Shown one piece after another: positions 34,652 to 44,900 of a DNA stretch of 64,000 nt; within the stretch, counting starts at the first letter, position 1, and every line of letters starts with the position of its first letter. Origin of the DNA: Fusarium oxysporum f. sp. lycopersici 4287. Its lineage: Eukaryota; Ascomycota; Sordariomycetes; Hypocreales; Nectriaceae. The position numbers and the translations under genes were made by a program. Under the pieces are notes generated by a model that made no database searches, was not told the DNA's origin, and was given only the letters and a program-made list of their open reading frames with translations. Where the stretch lies: positions 4,567,164 through 4,631,163 of the forward strand of contig NC_030988.1 in assembly GCF_000149955.1 (NCBI RefSeq), written 5' to 3'.

Positions 34652-35426
34652 GTTGAACACAGGGTTCAAATCCACGACACTCCACGACACATTTGTGAAT
34701 ATGGCGTGGATATGGATGCTGACTAATAATTTCGATGTGGAATGGGTGGAAATGGATCCATTATGGAAATGGATCCATATTGTGGAATTCGTGGAATGGA
34801 AACCTACTTCGTCCAACAATGGTAATTAATGGGTCCCGCCCGCCCTCGGTGACGTCAATGTTTTTGTCATTGGTCCATTAAAATCCGCCGTTGCTTGACG
34901 CAAAGGCAACACACCCACCGACGTTCCTGTTTCTTGTTATGCTGGATATTCGTAGCCGAACCGATATACCTATAGACGCGCCTTGCCGTCTCTCTCCGTC
35001 AAGATCCAGCTTTTGTAGAGCTGAAAGAGCCGTTGATTGTCCTCTTCTGTTCGTTCTGGAACGGATGTGGTTGACTTGGTAGGATGGGGAGTGGCCATTT
35101 CGATTTGGGGTAGTAACGCGAGTAACAGTGAAGCCCCCAGAATGGACTCATTGTGTACGGAGGAAAATGGGGTGGCAAATCGATGTTGTGTTGTTGTGGG
35201 TGATAGAAAGTACTTAGGATATGCGGGATTTCACAAGGAAATCAAGGTATTTTCGAACCCCACCTAAAATATTCCACGATTTCCACATGTGGAACATGTG
35301 GAAGGGGCTTCGTGGCGTGGATATGGAAATGCTGAAGCCCACGTGGAATGGAATGGAATGGATATGGATCCACATTATGGATCCATATGTGGATTTCGTG
35401 GTATGGATTTGAACCCTGGTTGAACA
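34652..35426. repeat. 8-bp target-site duplication GTTGAACA flanking the hAT element
   Basis: Copies lie at 34652-34659 and 35419-35426 and are identical. Eight bases is the hallmark target duplication of hAT transposons. The range given spans both copies and the element. Confidence 0.93.
34660..35418. mobile_element. Non-autonomous hAT element (759 bp)
   Basis: The ends are perfect 15-bp terminal inverted repeats: CAGGGTTCAAATCCA at 34660-34674 and its reverse complement at 35404-35418. They are flanked by the 8-bp duplication GTTGAACA. The CAGGG-type tip, the 8-bp duplication and the dense subterminal short repeats (TGGAATGGA, CCACATGTGG, ATGGATCCAT in direct and inverted order at about 34680-34800 and 35272-35400) fit the hAT superfamily. 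The about 420-bp core contains no transposase frame, so it depends on an enzyme made elsewhere. Identity of both target copies and inverted repeats suggests a fairly recent insertion. Confidence 0.93.
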
Positions 35427-35935
35427 CCTTAGGAAATTCGCTCGGCTTGAGGCGAAGGGCCTGATGAAGCTCACAAAGAAGGAGACAGGCAGGTCCGAGT
35501 AGCTGAAGAACAATGCCAACTGGATGCGTCATAAGCACCACCTCCTCATGCATCAAGTCTCCTCCATGCCGAATGTTCTTGTTGCCGGGATGTTCCAGAT
35601 GTGATGGTCTAGGGGGTATAGGTGTGTCGGTCGGCGTTGTCTCAGGCCTGAAATTTCCATCCTCACTTTGAATCTCACTATCAATCATAGTCGCCGTGTC
35701 ATCAGATGGCTGTTCGGCTGATTCGTCGTCCGCATTGCATAAAAAGACAGAAGACGGGCGTGGAGATGACATCGTCGACGACACAAGAATCAATTCATAG
35801 CTTGACATTGTGCGTTAGTGAGCATCTGCCAACGAAGGTAGGGATGGAATGTGCTGGTTTGTCGATTCTATGGTGTTGATCGTTTTCGGCGTGGCAAACA
35901 TCCATAACAAGACAGTGAAGCTAGAATCTTCGCTT

Positions 35936-35943
35936 CTTATATA
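35936..35943 (-). promoter_or_regulatory. TATA box of the hAT-interrupted gene
   Basis: On the minus strand TATATAAG lies about 128 bp before the ATG at 35808, an ordinary distance. Confidence 0.45.
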
Positions 35944-38027
35944 CGACTGACATCCTTTATACCAGATGTATTACAGCAGTCAGAGACCCCAGCACACAAT
36001 ATGCATGTCCCCCAGTCATGTCGCTCCCTCGGCGTCTAATGACTGGGATCATTATGATATGTTTGGCCGTCAGATACGGCTGGCGGCTTCTGTCACATTT
36101 GCAGCGCAGTATCTGAAGTGAGATGAGAAGGGAGTCTCTACAGCAGTCCCTGGAATGAAGGGCTTTCGTTACATTAACCTACATCCGTCGGACAGGAGAG
36201 TGAATCAATTATCGAGAATCTCATCTTGCGCTGATATCGGTTAGTTAAACTGTACTTTTCATCATGGAGCAGTGATCAAGCCCTTGTGGTTCTGATAGCA
36301 GACAGCTGTAGCTTACATGGCATGTCATATTCTGCACTGGGATGGCCATGATGCGGCTGAAGAACATGGTCATCGGCTTCGAGACCCGGAATGTGCGTCC
36401 CCTGAACGTCGCAATAGCAGTTCGCCAATAGCAACATCCGTAACCATGTGAATTATGGCGGTGAGGCTCTATATCCCTATCGAAACAATTGTTAGGTGTT
36501 CATACAAGGGACAACGCAGCATGTGATAATGCAAGCCACACTCAGCCGAAACGTATCAGAATAACCCAGACCAAAGAGAGGGTTGAAAACATTTTTTTTC
36601 CCTAGCAGCTTGGAGAAGTTACCTGCAGATCAGGGTTTCGAAGCGGCAGGAAAACCATAAATGATGGTAGTGCTCGTTCCTAGCCGTCTCCAGTTTCCCT
36701 GTAATAGAGGCGAGAATTTGATGTGTCACTTAGCTAACAGGTTGTCGCGTGTGGCTTTTCTACAATGACACTATTAATATCATGAAAGCTTGTTCTGTCG
36801 CGAGTAAAATGTAAACGACAGTAGAAAGGGAAATGATGGACGTGCAGGGGAAAGTAATAAGGGAACGTGTCGAACGGCGCTTAATCTGCACCCTCGTCTC
36901 AGCTTCTAGGATGTCGAGTTAGGTTTGATATACGCATTGAGTGCTAATGCCGTCCACGAAGTCGTATCGACAGCTCCTCAAATTCTTTTTGAGGCTCTAA
37001 ATTTAGGGTTGTTTTTGCCAACGGGTAGGCATTTCGGCCCACGTCTCACTTACTTTCTGGGATACCCCGCATACCCTGAGCCAGTTAGACTAATACTATC
37101 AAATATACTTCCTACTGCTAAAATAGCAGTCTAAGACTTAGGTACCTCTGGTTATACAAGTTACAGGTTGTAACCTTGATTGTTACTGCTATACTTCCTT
37201 GAGGCTGTTATGCGTTGCATATCGATTGGCAGTCAATGGCCTTTCATTCGATTGACAAGTCGGCTATTGATACTAATTTCGCTCCAACTTCGGAGTTGTT
37301 CAAGGTTATTTAACGTGGTACCTCATGTTTTCTTTCCTAAGGACTTGAAAACAGGCCCCGGTATCGCTCTCTTCTGATACCTGCCCTCAAGGCCTGCGGC
37401 CCATGCCCTGTGGACATCCCTCGAGAAATAATTTCGTCTGGTCCGATGCATCAGGTCTCTCTTCTGACGAATTTAACGACATTCGTAGATGGATTCCCTT
37501 GGGTAAATGACGACAGAACCGAAATTAGTTCTCCGAGGAAAACCATAAGGAATGAGAGAAGTAAAACATCTTCTAGTACTGTCTCTGCGTTACCATGTGT
37601 TGGTGCTATGTGGGTAAGCTCTGCTTCATCCATCAGGCAACGGAGTTGGTGAAGGAATTGGCGAGCTATGAGATAGTTTCAACAGAGCATTGTTCGGTCG
37701 AGACGGCTCAGCCTGGACGAGCGCCCGGCAACACACTACTAGTAAAGAATGCACTTTGATTAGAAATCAAGGAGAGGGTCGGAACTAAGCTAGAAGTGTT
37801 ACAGTGTGGCAGCATAGAAGGCTCAGACGGGCGTGCTGATATCGGTAGTGTTGGACGCGATCAACGACATTATCCCTCGAGCCCAGCCGTGACCTGTCGC
37901 CAAGAGGTAATAGACCGATAACCTGACCCAACTACGACTGATGTGCACGTATTGGCGTAACCAGAAGCCGGCGACGAGAAGGAGAGGTAGCTGACCTGGG
38001 CCAAAAGACCAGATAAGCGACGAAGTA
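35944..38027. other. Gene-free stretch, two kilobases
   Basis: No frame of protein-like quality was found. Frames such as 36925-37134 or 37410-37652 are short and without context. Confidence 0.4.
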
Positions 38028-38888
38028 CTATCGCCATGGGATGAAGAAGGAGAAGAGATAATTCTGAAGTGCCTTGATGCACTTTATCCAGCCTGTTCCT
38101 GAAACCATCAAACTCTGATCGACAACATGCTCGACTAGAGCGCGTAGACACGCGTTATACAGCATTGCCTGCGCGTCCTCCATTTCCAATCCGCTCTGAG
38201 CCTGAAAATATTCTGTGATATATTTCCCACCGTGGGCCTTCCAAAAGTCTCGAGCTTGCAATACCGTCATCTCGTTAGTGTCCAAGTATGCTGAAGGACA
38301 GGATTGTGTTTCACGAAAGACCAGCTTGTATATGTGCTCCCAGCGTCGCTTGGTGGGCCATTGATGGTAGTCTCTCTTTTTCGGCGTGCTTTTCAATCCC
38401 CTTTGCTGGTAATCGTTGATGCCGTCTGGAATCATGAGGGGCTCAGTTTTGCATTTTTGCTTGATGATGTGGGTATCGCATTCTGCCACCGTTTCAAAGG
38501 TCTTTGAGCATCTTGGACAATATGGTGGCTGCTTGTGATGGCGTTGCATGTGCCTGATCACGCTCTCAACCGAACGAAGATCATGACGTGCAAGACATTT
38601 TCGATATTTCTCTGGATTTGAAGCATAGAAGGGGCATTTGAAGTGATCGAGTTCGTCAGGTGGCGCAGAGGACCGTGTAGCTTTTGAAAAGTGTTGAAAG
38701 GCTTGGGATGAAATATGCTTCACGGCATCTTCAATCTTTTCATTGGTATAAAAGGCGGAGTCCCTAAGTTGACCCTCACAACAAGACTCATCTCCTGGAA
38801 TGTCATCTTCCGAGCTAGAATAGCCGTCACTGGAACGCATAGATTCCTGAAACCTTGAGGTTGAGTTTTCGGAATTGAGACCAGGCAT
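38028..38888 (-). CDS. C2H2-type zinc finger domain protein, 286 aa
   Basis: The single exon starts MPGLNSENST. Residues 18-50 are Ser/Glu/Asp-rich. The zinc-binding part is of the atypical fungal type: Cys85 and Cys98 pair with His113 and His117/118 (KCPFYASNPEKYRKC ... VIRHMQRHH), followed by Cys124, Cys127, His140 and Cys146 (YCPRCSKTFETVAECDTH). After this comes the usual partner segment DGINDYQQRGLKS and a helical C-terminal region with Trp residues. Proteins of this type are common in plant-associated Sordariomycetes; a regulatory nuclear role is inferred from the fingers only. The C-terminus (CIKALQNYLFSFFIPWR) is unusual, and a 3' intron or other end cannot be excluded, since another frame is open to 37870. 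Confidence 0.75.
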   Translation of the reverse strand: MPGLNSENSTSRFQESMRSSDGYSSSEDDIPGDESCCEGQLRDSAFYTNEKIEDAVKHISSQAFQHFSKATRSSAPPDELDHFKCPFYASNPEKYRKCLARHDLRSVESVIRHMQRHHKQPPYCPRCSKTFETVAECDTHIIKQKCKTEPLMIPDGINDYQQRGLKSTPKKRDYHQWPTKRRWEHIYKLVFRETQSCPSAYLDTNEMTVLQARDFWKAHGGKYITEYFQAQSGLEMEDAQAMLYNACLRALVEHVVDQSLMVSGTGWIKCIKALQNYLFSFFIPWR

Positions 38889-39268
38889 GTCCGTAACGAG
38901 AGATGATGCGGGGTATTGGAGTGTGAAAGATACGGAGCCGGCCTCAAAAAAAAAACCCCCCCCAAAAAAAAAGACACTGTAATCTTAGCGTTTGCGTCAG
39001 CGGATCAATGTTCTCCCAGAACAACGTAAGATAAGCCATTTGTTGGAATTTTTGACATGTAATAAGGCATAAAAGGAGGCACACCGTATCCTGGTTGCGT
39101 GTCGCGTGGCGTTAATCTGCCTCGTACACAAAAGCGGGGAATGCGGCTCAACTAACACGGCTGTCCGTTAGTCCAGATGGGGAGGGTATTTAACCAGCAG
39201 TGAAATTTAGTGATAGGCGGCGGCTGATTACCTGAGGTACTTTCTTTACGTGCACAGAACTTGAATCA
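38889..39268. other. Divergent promoter region with A/C homopolymers
   Basis: This separates the divergent C2H2 and F-box genes. A run of A, C, A homopolymers is visible at about 38946-38972. No gene. Confidence 0.6.
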
Positions 39269-41174
39269 ATGCTAGCCATGAGCCTTCTCAAAATGCCCGT
39301 CGAGATTGTTTCTCTCCTCGTTGAGCTCCTCGATGCTGAAGATGTGTTTAACATGGCCCTGACTTGCAAATATTTGAGCTACATTCCTTACGATAGAAGA
39401 ATGTGTCGTCTTGCACTCTTGGTTCGTGTCGCAGCCTCATGTCTTAGTGAGGTAGTCCCCGCTAACAGCACCTCAGAAAGTACCATATTCTACAGAAGCT
39501 CAGGAGGCGCACTCTACCAAGAACTTCCCAAAAGCGTTCCGTAAACTTGCTAAGCGACGAATGGCTGTCCAGTCCGCGGAGCCATGGACAGTCGCCATCG
39601 TGGCTATGGCAGATCAGTTCATTTATACGAATGGTCACTTGTGCTACACTGTTAATAGCAAGCATCTCCGTGTACTCGACACCCTCCACAAGAAGCCTAC
39701 ATTTGAGTTAACAGTCGATGTCGCACTGCTCCTCAAGGCCGCAGTGAGGGACTACGATCCTCAAAGTTCGCATACATTTAAACCCCTTTACTACGCGGAG
39801 GGCGTCGTATCATGTCTCGCCACTCAAGCTCTCGAAGACTCCACCACATGCAGCTGGCTCCTCATCTTCGAGCTAATAGAATCTCCCAGATGGGTTGTTG
39901 TGCAAAGGCCAGATTCAGGCTATCCGTCCTTTGTGCGCAATGACAAGCATTACCTATTCTGGGGTTCAAAATCACATGCCAGACTCGATGGTAGCTCCAG
40001 ATGGGGTATTCATTGCCTTAATCTCCAGACTCGCAAGTGGGCAGATTCGCAGCTGATTCTATGGGACCTTAACGGGGAAAATATTGGGTCTGACATCTGC
40101 TTTGAAATCTTCGATGGACAATTTTACTGCGTTTCGAATACGTTCAGAACAGAAGCCGACGATGGAATGCGTAATAACTTCTACCAAGCTTTGAGGTTCC
40201 CTGTAGATAGTGCAGTTCATGAAAAGTGCGACATACCTCCAATGCGCAACCTCTGGCGTCTCCATGACTCAGAGTGCACAGTGGACGAGCGTTGGACGTC
40301 GTTGCAGCTCACCAAAGACGAGAAAACAGGCAATCTCCTCATCGTTGAGACTCGAAAGGAGTGGTTCCCGGGAAATGCAGGCAGCCAGAGGACGTGCTAC
40401 AGAAAGGAGCTTCAGTTCGAAACACAAGCAAAAGTTCCTCGCCCAGAGCATTCTCTACACACTCCGCTCGAGTCGGCCATGGGTAGCCTCGAAGAGGCGG
40501 AATGGAGAAGCGAGGATCATATTGAAGAACGGTCAAGTGAGAAGATCCACATCGGTGATGGCCCATCTGATGCCACAGCATACACCCTCCAAGAATGCTT
40601 TGTGCGTTCATACAATACATCGTGCAATGCTTTCGTCGACCTTGTTTATGAAGGTGACAACCCTGACTCGGGGTTGCAACTCAGAGTACAGCCCTTGAAA
40701 CAAGAGACATCAGTCAGAATGTGGCCACGAGACCAGGAAGCATGCCACCCCCATAACGACTTGGCTCAGCTCCAAGGTGCTGTCAGCCCCATCCAGCCGA
40801 TCAGAGAAATCGAGTGGTTCATGGACGAGCGAATCTTAGTATATTCACCAACTCATATGGCATCTAGACAATTGAGGCCCGTCATTCTCATCTCATTCGA
40901 TCCAGAGCTTGTTCTTCCAGGCTTTCCCAATTATCTAGCACAAATTCAAGATTCAAACGACCATTCCGATGCCGCTCCCCTTCTGGAAACCAGTGGCGGA
41001 CCAAATGGGATATCATGGTCATCGAACCAGGATATCGACGAGCTTGTCTCGCCAGGAGAAGGTGATCCAAAGGCATGTGCCAGCTTTGTCAGATCACGCC
41101 CTTCACTTTATCAGACGATGAGTATGGGTAATGGCGATGCACATGGCTTTGATCTCTCATACCCACGTCTTTAA
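39269..41174 (+). CDS. F-box protein with large C-terminal region (617 aa, 2 exons)
   Basis: Exon 1 is 39269-39451 and exon 2 is 39504-41174. The 52-bp intron (GTAGTC...CAG with GCTAAC branch site) is inferred because the sequence before the Met at 39561 reads well in the exon 2 frame (STKNFPKAFRKLAKRRMAVQ) and both sides are phase 0. Residues about 9-50 are an F-box (MPVEIVSLLVELLDAEDVFN, then MALTCKYLSYIPYDRRMCR). The rest has repeated Trp-containing strands (WLLIFELIESPRWVVV, HYLFWGSKSH, RWGIHCLNLQTRKW), like a propeller-type or beta-rich fungal F-box protein. F-box proteins bind Skp1 and bring targets to SCF ubiquitin ligases; the target is unknown. The gene diverges from the C2H2 gene. 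Confidence 0.8.
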
Positions 41175-41949
41175 TGATGAAACTGTGGGTGTTATTGCGG
41201 CCTCAAGCCTTTTGGATGACATCAAGACCTTCAAAAGCCTTACTAAGGCTTGTCATGGAAGTAGCGTAGTTCTCTTAAAATTGGTAGGTATAAAAAAACT
41301 GTAATTAATACAGAGTGTTATTGCTAGGTGATATCCTGCTTTGCTTCAACGGTCCCATCAGGCCGGCCAGGCTTGGAAGAACTCAAAACCTTCTAACACT
41401 TTATTTTCTTTAGACTGATCTCTGTGAGTTTTCGAACTCGGGGCACATATTGAAGAACCAAATCGATGTGGATGTATTCCTGAGCATTCAACAATGGCTC
41501 AGTACTTAGAACAACACACTATCATGTCACATCTGAGGCATACTATTGGAAGTAAGTTAAGTTATCAACGAACGCCGAGTTGAGAAATGCAATGCAGGTG
41601 CTTGGAGCATACTGAGGTGAATGAAGATCCGTTGCTTGCGTAGGACCCCTTGCAGAGAACTTACAGACAGTGGCACAGCGCGCCATCATTTACCACAGCA
41701 CCGCCTAGCATTCCCGGCCGGACAATTTACTGTGCCCCGACTATTAATTTAGTGCACGGGGACTCAGTATACTTTCGAGGGCTAGCAAGACTTGAAGCTT
41801 CAAATTAAAATACAAAGAAGATGTGACATTCTGATTTTGATCACAATACTATTGCTGCTGGGGGTTTGCAACGACGAGAAAATTGGTAGAGAGTGGTAGA
41901 AAAAAGTGAAATACAGTCTGGCGCGCTCATCGCCGTCCCAAGGGACGTC
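41175..41949. other. Intergenic between converging genes
   Basis: This is the 3' region of the F-box gene and of the WD40 gene. No gene seen. Confidence 0.5.
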
Positions 41950-44900
41950 CTAGATCATCTCATTTCGGTTCAAGCTGGTTGACAAGTGCTTGTTACGCGA
42001 ATCAGTGGGTGACCGCAAAGCGTCTGAGTTGAATGACACTGGTGGAGGGGACTTCATCTGTCCGGTCATGGAAATGCTCTCGTAGGGAGCCTCGAAGGGA
42101 GGAGATCGGACATACTCCTTTCGACTGCGGCTGGCAGATCGAAGTCGCTCAGTGGCCTTGTGAATGCGGCCTGAGATACTGCTGCTATCTCGGATGCTTC
42201 GACCCCAGTTGTGGCTCTTGTGGGTAGCTGCCGGAGGGCTGGCCTCTGAAGCCTGATCATTGCCAGACGACAAATCGTCGTCCATGACGATCTCGATCAT
42301 ACCCGATGCAACAGCACCCGCCTGTTGATGTCGCTGGGCGTGTTGAATAGGGGCAGGAAGCGGCGGAGGTGGCGAAGCCAAGTGCCTGAGTTCCTTAAGA
42401 ACTGGAGGTGCCGGAGGAGGGGGAGGGGGCATAGGATCCTCGTGAGAGCGCCGTCGCTCACCGGGAACAACTTCCTCAATGCGCTCAACGCTTTTTTTGC
42501 GTGCAAAACGTGCAGGGGGCTGGCCGGGCTTATCTGGAATAGGGGCAGACATGCTGCGAGGAATAGGAGGTCGTGTCGGTGACTGGTAAACGGTCGATGG
42601 CAGCAGAGTGAGACTAGGCTCGGCGACGGGCTGCTCTCTCTCAGACGACTGTTGAGGTGAGGTTTCAGGAGAGTATCTTTGAGAGAAGCCGGCTGGAATA
42701 GCGGGAACGTCGGGTCTAGGGGTGCTTCCTGATAGATCATAGTTACCCTCGATGATAAGCCTTATGGCCTTTGGAGTTGCCGGACGTCCAATCACAGGAC
42801 CATTACGGGCGTACATGCTTCTTTGAGGTGGCTCAGTAGCACTGCGAGGAGGGATATCGTCAGGCAGAGGCTTAGGCTCAGCAGTTTCAACAGTAACCGT
42901 AATGGCGGGAGAGAACTCGTTGGGATGAGGGATAGAAGGTATCTGAGCATGTTTGGCCAGAGACTTGCGGCTTCCTTCGAGTTCCCTGGCAGCCTGTTCC
43001 TTTTTACGCTGACGCTCATGCTTCATCTGCTTAAGATCACCAGCATGCTGAGTTGAGGCAGCTCTGCCATTAACAGAGACAGATCCGTCAAAGTTTGCGG
43101 CTTCAGAGTTAGCCCTGTGTCTGTGCTCCGAGACATCCTGCTTAATCGATGCTGGTGAGTTAAGACCCCGGCTACCGCTACGGCTATGCTTGTTTCAGAA
43201 CTCCTCTTGCGCACCCATGGCTGCTCTATAGTCCTCCTCATCCTCAGAGCCCTGGTATTAGTGGATGGCAGCACTCAGAGGCAAGGCTGAAGAAGGAGAA
43301 CACTGTACAGAGTCCTCTCTGCCTTGACTGCGGCCACGGAATGTAAGGGCTGGCGGGCGAGAGCGACCTGCTGGGCTCCTGCGACGGCTTCCACGGCTTC
43401 AATTTCGACTCTTTGGCTTCACAGTTGATTCACTGACCTTGCGTACCGTGTTTGGCTCGCCGACCTGGCCATGTCGCGGAGTGCTTAAGTTCAGCAAGTC
43501 CTCTGAAGACATGGGAATCGGGAAAGTAGGTGATGGCTTCGTTTTGGACCAATTGCGAGCGCTTACACGATCACGTTCTTCAGAAGGTTCACGAGAGCGA
43601 ACTACTCGCTCTCGGCTTCCAGGACGACAGCGTGAATCATCCCGAGTTCTCGACTGGCTACGTTGGCGGCTGCGCTGTCTCTTGGAGTAGTGGTTGGCTG
43701 CATCCAGGCTGTGGATGTAATCTTCTCAGTTTCTCACAGCTTGGTGACGAATATGTCGTCCTGCGCTCGATGCGGAAGTGACAGAACTCGTCACAGAGGC
43801 AGGGCCTCTGCGACGGCTTGGCCAGTGGTAGCGGGTAGAAGATGTAACAGACTGCTCTGGAGAGGTAACGTCTTCGTGGGCGTGTCCAGGCTGTAGCTGC
43901 AAATTCAACCCCACAGTAATGCGGTCGCGAGAACCTTTGCGATGGCTACGCGACGCTTGCTGCATCTTCAACATGGTAGCATGATCAGGGGGTGGTGGGA
44001 AATCTTTTTCACTTGGTTGGACGACGCGTTGAGCATGCTCCCGCATCATCATCGGGCTTGCAGTGGCAGCACGTTGCAATGCGGTACCCATCGTCATGTT
44101 GTCATTGCCAGACGGTGTTCGAGCATGACCAGATCGAGGCGCATAGTCATAAGGAACGGCAGAGAGCTCAGCCGATCGCAGTGCATCTCGGTTGAGCTCT
44201 GATGGAATCTCACCAATGGACGGCAAACGGCCACGTCCTCGAGCAGAGACCGGGGTATTGAATCTGCTATTGTTTGAAGGGCGGAGGAAGGCTGTCGTGG
44301 CCTCATTGTTAGAGGCATGCGAGAAGGCGGGTGAACCGGCTGAGTCAGCGATAGGAGTAACACCGGCAGCAATAGGAGCTTGGCCACCGACATCTGCAAA
44401 GAACTTAGACTTCTGAGTTTGATCACCAAACGAGGTGATCAGCTTGAGTGCAGACGTCTTTGCGATGCTGCGTTGGGGCCCACGTTGAACGCCGGGAGGT
44501 GAGAGAGGCGGGCTTAAGACCTCAGGAATACTAGGAGTCATAGCCTGGAAGTTAAGTTGCGAAGCTGATGGAGAAGTCCAAGGCTCAGTAGACTCCTGGT
44601 CGGTGCAAGCAAAGCATCGGGTTGCCAGCTGCTGTTGACCATGTTGAACCGCCCACTCTCCCCATTTCTTGATAATGGCAGCTTGGCGTTCCCAAACACT
44701 AGGGGTTGAGAGGCATGTGAGGATCAGTGCCTCCATGTAACGCTTGTGAGAGATATAAACCTCAATAGCGTCATTGTGATCACCCATGCCAAGCATAATA
44801 GTAACTGCTGTGTGCACGTCGCCAGCCTCAAGCAGGCGCTGGACGTATGTATGGCCAAGCTTCTGTTGTGAGGTATGGCCGCCGATTCCACTCAAAGCCA

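Larger units (their letters stand above)
34265..35808 (-). pseudogene. Unknown gene interrupted by a hAT insertion
   Basis: The 5' part is 35808-35419 (130 codons: MSSYELILVSSTMSSPRPSS, then a Ser/Asp/Thr/Pro-rich stretch, then the hydrophobic segment MTHPVGIVLQLLGPACLLLC and ALRLKPSEFPKVFN). The frame then runs into the hAT element. The 3' part resumes at 34651 with AQAVCVHKECITTKQGYIDV and stays open to the stop at 34265-34267. Removing the element plus one 8-bp target copy joins both parts without a frame change into 258 codons. I do not know the family; the middle part looks like a folded helical domain. The C-terminal 60 or so residues are less protein-like, and a better-looking frame exists alongside (34035-34445), so a further frameshift is possible. 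A TATA box precedes it at 35936-35943. Confidence 0.7.

Noticed and set aside
34660..34674. GGTTCAAATCC resembles a tRNA T-arm/B box
   Set aside because: It is part of the 15-bp terminal inverted repeat of the hAT element; no cloverleaf can be folded around it.
41950..43026. Separate 358-aa protein starting MKHERQRKKE
   Set aside because: It is in the same frame as the WD40 gene and continues its C-terminal text, so it is the tail of that broken gene.
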